A stretch of DNA of 64,000 nt from Asparagopsis taxiformis (taxonomy: Eukaryota; Rhodophyta; Florideophyceae; Bonnemaisoniales; Bonnemaisoniaceae): NCBI GenBank assembly GCA_030407315.1, contig JALQPE010000468.1, positions 1 to 64,000 of the forward strand, in the 5' to 3' direction. Below, in pieces: positions 20,208-32,070 of this stretch. The stretch's first letter is position 1. Each line of letters begins with the position of its first letter. The notes below the pieces were generated by a model. It saw only the letters and a program-made list of their open reading frames with translations. It ran no database searches and was not told the origin of the DNA. Both the position numbers and the translations under genes were made by a program.

Positions 20208-23200
20208 AAACCAGTAAGTACCCCCCGCTTTACACGAACAGCTACTAACACACCTCACCCCATCACACACATCGGCCACCAACAGATCCACACTCCGACA
20301 ATGACGCTGAATATAACTGACGCTGTCGTCACCCCTGATATTCAACACAACCTGATATCTGTGCACACCCTTGCGAAAAACCATGGACCCGTCACATTCA
20401 CGAGTGATGCCGCATACATCCACCCCAGAAACCAGAACAAAACACACCTCATAGCCGTCCACAAACAAGGACTATATGTCATTGACAATAAACCCCCTGG
20501 TTTTCCCCCCTTCCCAACATGTTACAACAACAACTCATCACATACTCATCCTTCCCCTGCCCCATCCTCCCAAAACAACAAACCAATCCATCCAAACCCA
20601 AAAACCTCAACCACCACAAACGATGCCCCCTTTCAAAACACCAGATCCCAAACCAAAACCAAACAATGGGATCGACCCTGGCGCACACATCAACAACAAA
20701 CACCCAAAGCACCGGCTTCCCTCCACTCTAAACCCACCACAAAGCCACGAAAAACACCTCTGCGACGACAAACAACTGCATCATCGCAACGCCACCCCTC
20801 CTCACAACCATCCCCAACACTCCAACCCCAGATTACCACATCAAAAAGCAGTGCGTTATCACGGCCGTCCCACACGGCAACGGCATCAATACCAAACAAC
20901 CCACTACCGCCCCTGTTCACACCCCACCAAAACAACGACCGCCTGAATGCACCCCACAAAGACATTGCACTACCCAAAATGCGCACACGCAACCCCCTCA
21001 CACTGCCTAACATGCATGATTCCCCATCGCTTGCGCACGATTTGCACCTCATAATGGGCCACCCAAACGCCCAAGCCTTACGCAAAATCTGTAGGCATAA
21101 GACCCTACCTGCCACGCGCCCATTTGATGACCTTGTCATACCCGACATGACATGCAGCGCATGTGCACTGGCCAAAATCAAAACAGCACCCCACAAACCC
21201 ACCTCGCACAGTCACCAACTTGGGCAACACATATCCTCCGACGTCTGTGGCCCGCTACCAACGCCCTCACGTCACGGCAACAGATACTTTGTAACCTTCA
21301 TCGACACAAAGTCGAGACACATCACGGTCAAGTTTACGAACGATCGTTCCGACATACCCAAATTGACGATCGAATACCTCGAATACGTCCACAATGTGCA
21401 CGGACACTATCCTCGCTTCTTTCGATCCGACAATGCCCGCGAATACACATCCATGTTCATTCGTGAACAATTCCTGTCCCGCGGCATTACCCACATCACT
21501 ACAGCACCCTACACGCCGCAACAGAACAGCATAGCCGAAAGAATCAACCAAACCCTCATGGCCACCGTTCGTGCCACTTTAATACACAGCAACCTCCCTA
21601 ATTCGCACTGGCAGGACGCACTTACAGACGCTGTATTCAAACGAAACCTTCTCACACACACCACCACTCTAAAAATTCCATACATCGAATGGTACCAAAC
21701 TAAACCACACATAAAACGCCTGTTCGCGTTTGGTCAGCTGGGTCATACACCGATACTGGCCCCGAAGCACAAACTGCACAACAAAGGCGCACTCGTCCGA
21801 TACCTACACGGCATTGACCAAGACACCATCCTCGTACAGGACACAATTGACCTCCACACTGCCACAATATCTGCCCTCGATTTTCATCCATATACTACAT
21901 CCACTGACCCCACCTCCACCACCGCCATGGTTTTCCACACCACATCCGGACAACATCCCCCAGCCCCAACCCCGCACACCATCCAAAAACACCCCCAGCC
22001 CCGCGCAACCACCGAGCAGCTACTAAATACCCAGACGCTCACCTCTGGGCAACAGCTCATAATGAAGAGCTCCACAAAATCGACTCCATGCAGGCCATAA
22101 AATGGCTGCCACATCACGCCGTCCCACACAACACTAAACCACTCCCACTAACAATGACCTACCGCTACAAACGAGACTCCGATGGCACAATCCAAGAACG
22201 CAAAGCACGATGCGCCGTACGTGGTGATCTCATGCTGCCGCACATACACTTCGACCCAAACGAAACAGCAACCTTCACAGCGGATAAAACAACGATCCGA
22301 CTCCTCCTATGCCACGCTGCTGCTAACAACCTATACACAGAACACCTCGACATTTCGTCTGCCTTCCTACACGAACCCTTCCACCATGACAGGCCCGTCT
22401 TTATCCGCCAATATCCGCAGTTCGACGGATCATACAAACACCGCGAACACATCGGCGAGCTCCACGGCAACCTATACGGCACTAAACAAGCCGGCCGAAT
22501 ATTCTGCGACGGCACCAGACAGTTCCTCACAGAGAACGGTTTCCAACAACTTAAGTCTGACCCCTGCCTATTTGCCAAACTACATAACACAAACAAAACT
22601 GTCATTGCCGTCACAATCGATGACTTCCTAGTCTGTGCCACACACCCAAACCTCATTACCGAGCTGTGTGAACTACTTACCACCAAATACAACATCAAGC
22701 GACTAGGGAAACCCCAAAAATACCTCAATTGGAAAATAACGTACACGCCAACCGGAACCCACATATCTCAACCCCATGTCATCGAATCAATCATATCAAA
22801 AACGAAAATGCAGGATGCCAAACCCATCACCGCCCTTTTCTCTGACGGCATCGACCTTTCCCCACCCAAGGACGAAGACGAGATTGACATCACCATCGCG
22901 TCAACATACCGTGAAACACTGGGCGAACTACGCTACCTGACCGACTCAACGCGCCCAGATATCCAGTTCTTCACTAACTCGCTTGCTCGTGCCAATCACA
23001 AGCCAACAACAAGACATTGGAAACTACTCAAAAGACTTATCCGATACCTTAAAAACACCCCCCATGGAGGCATCACATTCCCAAATACACCCTCCGAACG
23101 CACTCTCATCTCGTACGCGGATGCTGATTTTGCCAACGACACCGCCACACGAAAATCCATCTCGGGCGCCGTACACACCCTCCATGGCGCTCCCATCCAT

Positions 23201-23605
23201 TGGTCATCACAACGACAGTCCATTGTCGCCCTCAGCACTTGTGAAGCTGAAACTATCGCAGCATCTGAAGCCACCCGACAAACCAACTGGATCGGTGACA
23301 TGCTCAAAGAACTCCATATCCTCCGCCCCGACACAGCCATACCGATGTACATTGACTCCCAATCGGCACTCAAAATAGCTACGAACACTGCACCAACCAA
23401 AAGACGAAAGTTTATAGACATTCGCTACCACCATCTAATGGACAATATCTCTTCAGGCCGAATCACTGTGGCGTACCTACCATCTAACAACATGCTCGCC
23501 GACATATTCACGAAACCGCTCACAACGAAACCATTTACCAACCTATCTACCAAACTATGTATCGGCCCACCTAATGTGCTCCCCGCCCTTCGGCGACAGG
23601 GGGAG
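20208..23605 (+). pseudogene. pol: Copia Pol remnant (end of protease, integrase, RT, RNase H)
   Basis: The first frame runs to 22100. It starts after the protease active site (VVTPDIQHNLISVHTLAK) and continues through a Pro/Gln/Thr-rich linker. The integrase zinc domain (IMGHPNAQ...CSACALAK) and DDE residues follow: SSDVCGPL, RSDNAREY and NSIAERINQ. A frameshift upstream of about 22030 moves coding to the frame of 22088-23794. That frame has RT (HLDISSAFLHEPF, and TIDDFLV where most copia elements have YVDD) and RNase H (SYADADFANDT... and YIDSQSALK). It cannot transpose alone because gag, protease and primer site are gone. Confidence 0.9.
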
Positions 23606-23820
23606 TGTCAGGATGCTAAAACGCAAATACAGTCGCCGAACACCGACTCGCCACAACGTCAGGATGCTAATCATACCTGCCACACTGTAAACACCCTAAC
23701 CAATCAGTATGACCCGCCGCCGGCTTCACCGGCAATAGGTAGCCCGCTAACAGATACTTATACAGTTAGGAAAAAGATAAACAAGGATCTCTGAAGGTCA
23801 GAGAAGTACGCACCATAACA
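23606..23820 (+). repeat. 3' LTR of copia 1
   Basis: 215 bp, TGTCAGG...CATAACA, preceded by the purine-rich GACAGGGGGAG. The repeat CGTCAGGATGCTAA inside it duplicates its own first bases. Confidence 0.88.
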
Positions 23821-23825
23821 ATCTA

Positions 23826-24865
23826 TACGTGTTCTGAATTTTATAACAAAAACCAATTTCTCAAGTCAAAATGGTTCGGCTCATACAGAAAAAGAAACAG
23901 CACTTGGTCGATAAATGAACTTTACCGGAGGGTCAAAGCATAACAACACATTACGTTTCTACCTCGGTCACAGTACAGACGTGCTGTAAGGTAAAACCTT
24001 GACGAGCGTCACAACGTAATCCAGAAATTTATCCTTAGATACGACAAACACAAACCAAGGGTTTGGAAACATTGGTCGTATGCAAAATATAATTCATTTC
24101 TAAATGGAGAAAGACATGTTTTCAATGCTCCCAAGCCTTCACACCATACAGCTTTTCGAGGAACTTCATTTTCGAAGTGCTTCATAGAAAACATGGAATC
24201 AAGCATCTATTATATCGGACCCATTGTTGCAGTATGCCATGGGCCTGTATTACACACCCTGAATTCCTTTGCTGTCACACCAATGCCAAGATGACCTGGA
24301 ACATCTGAACAACATCTTCTCGCAACCTTTTCAGAAATTCCCAAACATCTCTTGGCTTCTAATATGTTTGTTTTCTCACGAGACAGCACCCCATTTCTGT
24401 AATTCATACGATTACGCTTCTTCCCAGTATACAGTTGTAGAGAGGAGTGAATGTTGCGTCGAGAAACATTGTATATCGGATGCGTTTGACGTACAATACA
24501 GTTCGATTCCAATTCAATGATAGAGGTAGTTGGCCTACGAGTCCTAATTGCACGCATGGAGCCATGCGTACTTTCCCCGTACACATATTGATACATTATT
24601 GTGGCTGGCCAAATCGAGTTTACAGGAGAGAGATAGTTCAGAACGTCCTCAGCTGTTGTATTTTCTTGTTCTGGCCCTCATCTTCAACGATCACGTATAC
24701 TCTAAAAATAGAAAATGGGTTCACTCAACAAACAATCTTAGTTGAGATCCTAATCACATCAAACACCAATGAATTGTAAATCCCGATCTCTCTACACCCT
24801 GGACTCTCCTTCTATCTTCTCATCAACCCTCCCTCAGGAACACAACAACGCGTACATCTGAAGGG
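23826..24865. other. Intergenic, nothing recognised
   Basis: No supported gene. Small ORFs on both strands (for example 24009-24206 and 24210-24596) carry no motif. Confidence 0.5.
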
Positions 24866-24872
24866 TATAAAA
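24866..24872 (+). promoter_or_regulatory. TATA box of the gene at 24965
   Basis: TATAAAA within GGGTATAAAACCCC, about 93-99 bp before the ATG. Confidence 0.75.
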
Positions 24873-24964
24873 CCCCTTCCCACATCCATCATCACCGACC
24901 CAACCATCACATCATCACATTTCAACCTTCCAAATCACAAACACAACTCACATCAATCTCCATC

Positions 24965-25447
24965 ATGAAGTACACGGCATTCGTCATCGCCACCCTCTGT
25001 CTCTTCGCTTTTGCATCCGCCCAATTGGACATCGATACCGTCGATCACATGGGAAATCGCTGTGGTCCCCGCAGATGTCTTGTCGGACAGAGAAGACGCC
25101 TCGCTATTGCCCGCTGCCGTCGCTTCTCCGCCGTCTGTGTCCTCCGTAGATGCCGCATCAACAACCGTCGTGGATCTACTTGCGTTCCCATTCCACCCTC
25201 ACCGACCCCCATGGAGCCCACTCCGACGCCCATGATGCCGACTCCCACTCCTATGATGCCCACCCCTACGCCAATGATGCCCACCCCTACTCCAATGATG
25301 CCGACTCCGATGCCGTGCCCCAACGTGTGCCGTCGACGCAGAACTGGTAACGCGTCCAGGAGACGTGCATTCCGTGATTGTCGTCGTATGTTTGATACTT
25401 GCAAGGTTGCCCGGTGCCGTCGTGGATTCGTCTGCACCGAGATCTAA
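24965..25447 (+). CDS. Secreted double six-cysteine protein with PTPM linker
   Basis: 160 residues, ATG at 24965. Signal peptide [19 protein letters not shown], then LDIDTVDHM, module 1 with six cysteines, a linker of repeated PTPM/PTPT units, and module 2 (CPNVC...RRGFVCTEI). From about codon 10 to the last module it is nearly identical in DNA to the inverted gene at 19038-19517, but promoter, first codons and 3' flank differ, so this looks like gene conversion. The chain is very rich in arginine. It carries no catalytic motif. Function unknown; secretion is well supported. Confidence 0.9.
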   Translation: MKYTAFVIATLCLFAFASAQLDIDTVDHMGNRCGPRRCLVGQRRRLAIARCRRFSAVCVLRRCRINNRRGSTCVPIPPSPTPMEPTPTPMMPTPTPMMPTPTPMMPTPTPMMPTPMPCPNVCRRRRTGNASRRRAFRDCRRMFDTCKVARCRRGFVCTEI

Positions 25448-27018
25448 GGATCGCGGGTGGCATCCGTAGTTTACCGAATGAGATTTTTGATTCGAGATGC
25501 AGTTGATGGTTGAGTTGAAGGAAAATTCTTTACAGCATTTAGATGATGACAGAAAGGACGTCAAAGGATTTGTTATGCTGTCCAATATAGAATAGTACGA
25601 AATGTAAACGAGATATACGGGTTTCCCATGTATCGTTTATGACAAGAGGGACTCGTTGTCGGGTCGTAAGCCTGTGGAAAGCTTCATGTGAGACCTTGAA
25701 GAGACTAAAAAAACGTACTGATAGCTGTTTTCGCGAACGCAATAACCTGCATTGGGAGGGGGCCGGGGTGTACAATCAACGAGCGGACGTATTCATCGTT
25801 CCAGGATTGAGTGTCACGAATCCTACTCTCGGTGCTTCATGGACCCAGTCATATCTTCTATGTCGAGAGTGTTGATGGGATCGGCGGCAGGCAGTGATAC
25901 TTTGAACGATCCAACTTTGCGTCTCCATTGCGAGCGAAGCGGTCAAGCTGCTCCTGACAGTTTAGAGTTCATAAAATTATAAAACATTAAGGGAATAGAA
26001 CAATTTAAAAGGGTTTAAACTTTTTCACATTTTTGAAACATATGGGGAAGTTTAGATTACAGCGCGGCATCCAATTTGATCCCAGCTCGAATAGATCCGA
26101 AAATGAACGGTTTTCAACGAATCATGATTGTGATCCGATTGATGTAATTGTGCTGTCCTGTAATCTTCTCGGTAGAATTGACAGATGTCGCCTGGATCCG
26201 CCTAACAGCCTTCCTTGAATGAGAGTACCCTCTGAGGGTATGACTTTTCTCAATGGTGACAGTGAGGTTGGCATCCTTGTGGAACAAGGGTTTCAGTCTT
26301 GCAGTGGTCCAGATAATTGATATGCTGCACAAGCGAACGAGACGTCCAGAGGTCTAAACTGAGTGTTGCGCAAGACATAGGATACTTACGCGAGTTCGCT
26401 TGAGACCGTCACATTGAAAAAATTGTTGGCAGCTGCCTTCACGAGAATTTGCTGGCAAAATGACTCTCGTATGAAGCTCGATTGGGGCTGGGTTCATCAT
26501 ACCATCTGACTGATGCAAAAACACGCCTTCTAATGAGCCTTGTCACGTGCCTCTTTCAACTGCACACCTGTGCAATCCAACATGGACTGCGACGCATCCC
26601 TCGGATGTTATCACACCTCGAAGCAGGAGTAGTATTTTGACTGCAGAATTGTGATATGCCTAGCTGAGAGAGCGGAGCATACTAGCGTCGCATGGGTCTT
26701 GCTAACTTTCGTGGAGTACGGGGCTGGTTCAATTGGACAGCGATGTCATATCATGTTCGGTATGAACTGCCGAGCAGTTGTGACCCTGTGTTGATCAATT
26801 TTAGGGAGACAATGGAATAGTCAACATTGCTTTCCAGATGGCGTCAACGAATGACCCAGCGTACAAGCAGATGCGTCCTTGCCCACAATTGCAGCAATAA
26901 GACAAATAACTATGCAAGCCTGGTCTTTGTCTTTCTTTGAAGCAAGCGGAGTAGGCAGAACAAAATAGTCAACACTTTAGTGACATTGAACAAACGTACA
27001 AACCCATTACTCAAAACC
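25448..27018. other. Intergenic, nothing recognised
   Basis: 1.57 kb between the convergent genes at 24965 and 27019. I saw no gene, remnant of the cysteine-rich family, or transposon end. Confidence 0.5.
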
Positions 27019-27399
27019 TCAGGCATCGGCACATTTGAAAAAGCGAACACCGGGGAAGCTATCACCACATCTAGTAACAACGCAATCGGGGGCGAGAGAA
27101 GCGCACTCTAGCTGGGCAGCTCGGCGACCGAAAGAGCGGAATCTGCAGATATTCGGGCAGTTTGATTCGGACTGATCAGCCACGGGCATGTTAGGCTCAC
27201 AGATGATGCCGGCACGACGACGGTTTCCACGGAAGAATCTGCAAGTAGTGAAACGGCAATTTGGAAGTGCTTCACATTGCATGCGGACACGTTGGGAGAT
27301 TCTTGGCGATGCGGGGAAACATCTGTTAGGGCATGGAATCATGTCGGCATTGAGACCGACGAAGAATAACGTGAGCAGAAACAGGATTGTTCGGTTCAT
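27019..27399 (-). CDS. Small secreted cysteine-rich protein, type 2
   Basis: 126 residues from the ATG at 27399, which gives a clean signal peptide (MNRTILFLLTLFFVGLNA). An ATG-less extension to 27426 is less likely. Two six-cysteine modules follow: module 1 starts CPNRC (about residue 23) and module 2 starts CPNIC (about residue 84) and ends FFKC. It has the same length and layout as the gene at 16840. Together with the neighbouring type 1 genes the order mirrors that on the other side of copia 1: type 2, type 1 | type 1, type 2. Function unknown. Confidence 0.85.
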   Translation of the reverse strand: MNRTILFLLTLFFVGLNADMIPCPNRCFPASPRISQRVRMQCEALPNCRFTTCRFFRGNRRRAGIICEPNMPVADQSESNCPNICRFRSFGRRAAQLECASLAPDCVVTRCGDSFPGVRFFKCADA

Positions 27400-27463
27400 G
27401 TTTGGAATATTTGAGAGATCTTGCACATGATCTCCGGGTGGATGTGCGGTATTGCGATTGGAA

Positions 27464-27469
27464 TTTATA
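27464..27469 (-). promoter_or_regulatory. Possible TATA box of the gene at 27019-27399
   Basis: TATAAA on the minus strand, about 65 bp before the ATG; closer than in the type 1 genes. Confidence 0.45.
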
Positions 27470-28322
27470 CTGGTCCTGTGATGGGCTCGTCGGGGCGCGC
27501 GGGAATTGAGCAGATTTCAGGAGTGGAGAGGGTGAAAATTGATGGTTTGTAGTCGATTCCAGATTGATGGTTTAAGGCGGTAATGCGTCTCGTGTGGTGC
27601 AATCGCTGTGTGGTGCTTTCGTGTACTGCATAGTACGTAAGAGTGGAAATAAGTTTCTACGAGTGTATTCGACGACTGATGGACTGGAAGGGCGAGAGGG
27701 TCAACTTGTGTGAATAGATTGTGCGGCATTGCAGCGGGAAACAATGCCCAGTGGTACTTAAACTGCGCGGTACTGTCGAAGCAGATGTTGGACGTTGGAA
27801 ATCGTTGGGAGTAGCCCTTGATCTCGGGGCTAACGTGAACCGACTTAACAAAATCAATTGGAAAAGAAAATTGGATCGACTATTCTTTTCAATTTTTACC
27901 CAATCAGCCTCATTCGACATCATTTTTCCACCATTTTCTCTACAATTCCAACACCTTGCGCGAAGCTAAATGTATTCGCGTGACCAGTTCAACCCTCCAC
28001 CTTGTCGTCAGCACTACCGCATCTCGGACCGATCCTTGCCAAGCAATTTCACCCGTACTATCTTTCTGCTAAGAAACCTTCATTCCCCATTCAAGCCTCA
28101 TATCTAAACAGTGCAAATTTCTCTCTGCGTGGCGCACATCATCTTCCTCGTTTACATTTCAATGCGTAAAACATTTTCGACTCAAAAATCTAACTCAATA
28201 TGCTAATTCGACATCCGCCGCCAAAGAATAACGCTCTTACATCTCTCCGTTCAGCTCAAATCAAACAAAATCTGTCATGAAACGATATTCTTCACTATAT
28301 TCCGCGCATCTCAAACTCCAGC
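27470..28322. other. Intergenic, nothing recognised
   Basis: Region between two minus-strand cluster genes. No motif-bearing ORF or repeat was found. Confidence 0.5.
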
Positions 28323-28805
28323 TTAAATCTCCGTGCAGATGAAGCCACGTCGACAGCGAATAACCCTGCACATATCGAACATGCGACGACAGTCATTGAA
28401 TGCACGTCTCCTGGAAGCATTGCGCGTGCGACGACGGCGACAGATATTCGCGCATGGCATCGGCGTTTCCACAGCAGCAGTCGGCGTCGGTTCTATAGGC
28501 GTCGGCGTAGGCATCACTGGAGTCGGTGTGGGCATCATGGGTGTCGGTGTGGGCTCCATGGGCGTCGGTGTGGGTGGAATCGGGACGCAACGAGATCCGC
28601 GACGATCGTTGATACGGCAGTTTCGCATCATGCATACTGAAGAGAGACGTCGGCATCGTGCAATTGCAAGACGTCTTCTCTGTCCAAGTAGGCATCTCCT
28701 TGGTCCGCAGCGATTGTTCATGTGATCGACAGTATCCAGGTCTGCCTGAGCTGTGGCAAATGCCATGAGGCAAATAGAAGCGATGGCGAATGCGGTGAAC
28801 TTCAT
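28323..28805 (-). CDS. Secreted double six-cysteine protein with PTP linker
   Basis: 160 residues, ATG at 28805. Signal peptide [19 protein letters not shown], then ADLDTVDHM, module 1 ([13 protein letters not shown]...), a PTP-rich linker less regular than in its paralogues (it contains [12 protein letters not shown]), and module 2 starting CANIC. It is diverged over its whole length from the 19038/24965 pair, so it was not part of that conversion event. Arginine-rich, no enzyme motif, function unknown. Confidence 0.88.
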   Translation of the reverse strand: MKFTAFAIASICLMAFATAQADLDTVDHMNNRCGPRRCLLGQRRRLAIARCRRLSSVCMMRNCRINDRRGSRCVPIPPTPTPMEPTPTPMMPTPTPVMPTPTPIEPTPTAAVETPMPCANICRRRRTRNASRRRAFNDCRRMFDMCRVIRCRRGFICTEI

Positions 28806-28897
28806 TGTGAATATTGTGCTCAGTTGTTCTGTTAATTGTGGACGATTGATTGGTGGTGATGGATGGTTGGGTCGTTGGTGATCGATGTCGGTGGGGG

Positions 28898-28904
28898 TTT
28901 TATA
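28898..28904 (-). promoter_or_regulatory. TATA box of the gene at 28323-28805
   Basis: TATAAAA on the minus strand, about 93 bp before the ATG, following a run of G/C (GGGGGTTTTATA on the plus strand). Confidence 0.7.
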
Positions 28905-29284
28905 CTACTCTGCTAGGCATCGTTCGGATTCCGAGAACAGATTAGTAGGACAACGAGCGATTTGGAGTTGGGAGAGATTGAGATGCACAATTCAATGGCG
29001 TTCGCCCGGAAAATTACTTCACTGAGAACGTTTGAAGAGTTTGTATGTACACGTATCATGAGTGCCCTCAATGGACATGCTTCTTTCTATACATAACCTG
29101 CTGAACAGCAGAGGAGTGTCAACGTGTGCACACGGGAAGAAGTATCGCACCTAGGGGTTCATCAAAATTGTATCACTGGACCATAGATCTATTCACTTGT
29201 TTGGGTATTGTTAAACTTGGCTTATGGCACAGCAGATTTACTTGTCTCACAGGAGGAGAGCTGTTTGAATATGTCTGTGGCCAC
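28905..29284. other. Intergenic up to the gypsy 2 insertion
   Basis: No gene seen. The ancestral sequence continues at 46456. Confidence 0.5.
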
Positions 29285-29288
29285 AAAC

Positions 29289-29660
29289 TGTAACACGCTT
29301 TGCACGCTTTGCGTGTTATGAGCTGGCATAACAATCGAGAATTGAAATACGAATAGCACTTGCCACCCACGAATAGTAAGGGTAGTGCATCCGGTACAGT
29401 GTGTGCACAAATAATAGGACACATACGGACAGAGAACCGTATTAAGAAGGCCAAGTTAGTAGATCATTGAGAGTAAGGGTCTAATCAAACTGGGTTATCA
29501 TACACATTAGTGTTACCCACGATTACACGCTGAACGGTTGTGGATAGCGACCGCTCATCAAAGCAGTTTAGTATAAATAGAGCCCTTGACAAACCCAGAA
29601 TGAAAGAAGGAGGGGGGCATCAGCAGTAAACATTCCATCTCACAACCTCGATTGTCTACA
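29289..29660 (+). repeat. 5' LTR of gypsy 2
   Basis: 372 bp, TGTA...TACA ends. TATAAATA at 29572-29579. No difference from the 3' LTR was found on reading both copies. Confidence 0.93.
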
Positions 29661-29735
29661 GAAATTTCTGGGCTACTCGCGCGAGAGCTTCGAGAATTGT
29701 GGAGTGAATACTGAAGTTGCCCGAATCCAGGCAAG

Positions 29736-32070
29736 ATGCCACCCAAGAAGCAAAGGGAACCGGCCATATTCCAACCAATCAACTATCCAATTTTGGATAG
29801 TGTGGACCCAGCAGATGCAGTTTCGTTCCAGAAGGAACGCGAAAGGTACGAGCTTGAAATCGCCGAGAAGGCGAAAGATGGTACCAACATGGTGCCTGCT
29901 TCTTATCTCATATCAGTGGATCCGGAGCTACTACGATCTATGTTCTCTTTGGCTACTTTGACGATGTGGAAGGAGCTGATAGCATGGAAGATATCACTGA
30001 AGAACATGTCAAACAAGTTATCACAAACATTGCGAATGCAGCAACACCAGAAGAGCCGGATTCGGCTGTGATAGAGTCATGCCTAGTAGGCATGCGCATG
30101 GACACAAAAATACGGAGTCCAAAAGCCCGTGTCTTCCAACTTGCTGTAGAGTTTGACAAACGTATGGCAAGTACAGGATATGGTACATTCAAAGACCAAA
30201 ACCCAAAAATGGCAACGTTCCTATTGTCAAATCATCTGTATCCCCCGGCTCTCAAAGCACAAATCAAGAACGATTTTAACTACATTCCAGCGCTGCAAAC
30301 AGACTGGAAAACATTCTTACGCTATGTAGCAAAGCAAGCAGAGCATATTGAGAAAGGTGCAGCGAGCTCTCGAAAGGCCATATCGAACGTACAACACAAT
30401 CATAAGCACAATACTAATGGTAACAAGAGCGTTTACAGGCCGAAGAAAAATGTCTACGCCACCAAAGAACACGGCGAAGGAGGCAATGAAACAAAACCAC
30501 CCTGTCTCAATCCTGCATGTACAGAAAAGCATTTACTCCGGTACTGCACCAACACTTCAGCAGAACTGAAGAAAGAGCTGTATGCTAAACTTAACGCAAA
30601 GAAGGCGGTTTCAGAGTCTAAAAAGGTTGCTAAATTACAGGCAACAATGCCAGAAAAACTCGATGAGAGTGCAACTCTGCGAACTATATTCGCTGGGGTG
30701 GAAACCAGAGTTTTATGCCCTGATATAGGATCAGACATCAATTTAATGTGCCCATCACTCCTCAATACTCTACTTGCGCGAGGTGCAAGTGTAACTTGCA
30801 ATAAATTTGCAACCCCGCGCAAGTATGACCTCGCTGTTGAGCAAGACATTCAAGGAAAACGCATATATGTTGAATGCGACCGGCAAGCAACTCTAAATAT
30901 CGAATTGCTAATCAGACATGGAACTTCTCTAACCCTACGGAACGTAACATTCCACGTGGCTACAAGGCCCGTGAAAGATCAGTTACTGAGCCGTCAATTG
31001 CTAGCAGCACTAGGACTGGATGCAAAAGAGATGCTTGCGGCAGCAAGCGCGAGGTTCAACGGTTACGTAGATGTGGGAGCAATACTCCCAATGGATGAAT
31101 ATGAAAAGGGTTCCATCGCACACGTGTATGCTAATACTGGGCTATTCCATTCAGACGCAGACGACGAAACAGACGACGAAGATGATGATATGGAGCTCGG
31201 AAATGACACAACTATAGAAATTAACGAAGCTTGCGAGACAATGATACAGGCTGCCATCAAAGAAGGAATATCTAAGAAAGGAGAACAAAAATTACGACAC
31301 ATTATAAGCGAATACAAGGACGTGCTACGCTGCAGGTTGGGACAAGATCCGCCAGCATCAGTGGAACCAATGAGAATTAAGCTCAAGAAGGGCAGCAAAC
31401 CTGTCAAAACCAAAGTGAGACACTACTCAACAGCTCAACGCGCCTATATCAAATCTTTCACGGACCGGGCGGAGAGGTTTGGATTCATTAAGAAATATCC
31501 AAACTCAGCATGGGCTGCAGCTCCACTCTTAGTGGCCAAACCTGGAACGAACAAATACAGGATTACTTTCGATCTGAGGCCTGTGAATGCTTGTACACAG
31601 CCCATGGCATGGCCGATGCCACACATTCCCAGCGAGTTCTCCGATATGGCAAATAGTTCGGTATTCGCGTCAATTGACTTTACAAGTGGGTACTGGCAAC
31701 TACCTGCAGATAAGGATACACAGGAAGCTCATGCATTTATGACCCCAGAAGCGACCTGGGTGTCCCTACGCACATTACAAGGTGGACGAAACTCTGGAAG
31801 TAATTTCCAGTGCCGTGTACAACCGTTGTTTAGTGAACTGCAACACATGGTTAAAGCATGGTTGGATGACTTCGCTCTACATCATGCAAACGAGGAAGGA
31901 CTACTACAGGGACTTGAAAAATTCCTAGCAATATGCAGGAAACACGGACTCAAAGTCTCTGCCCGCAAGAGCATCTTATTTCTAAAACGCTCCACTGGTG
32001 TGGCGAATAATATCCGCCAGCGGAATACAGTTCGACCCGAGACGGTTAAGCGGTCTTAAGGATGTGCAAA
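29736..32070 (+). pseudogene. Gypsy 2 Gag-Pol, 5' half
   Basis: The Gag start is MPPKKQREP at 29736. A frameshift near 29950 moves to the frame of the ORF ending at 32059. That ORF has the zinc knuckle C-x4-C-x3-H-x4-C (CLNPACTEKHLLRYC) and a protease-like DIGSDINLM in place of the usual DTG/DSG. RT follows, with ITFDLRPVN, FASIDFTSGYWQ and the catalytic WLDD. A second frameshift at about 32000 breaks RT, and coding similarity (GIQFDPRRLSGLKDVQ) then runs to 32070, where DNA element 2 cuts it. The WLDD form differs from the YLDD of gypsy A, so this is a separate lineage. Confidence 0.85.

Larger units (their letters stand above)
20118..23820 (+). mobile_element. Ty1/copia element 1, internally deleted
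   Basis: It starts TGTCAGGATG at 20118 and ends CATAACA at 23820, flanked by the 5-bp target duplication ATCTA (20113-20117 and 23821-23825). Integrase precedes RT, which is the copia order. Gag, the protease active site and most of the 5' LTR are absent. The outer ends are intact, so the loss was internal. Confidence 0.93.
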
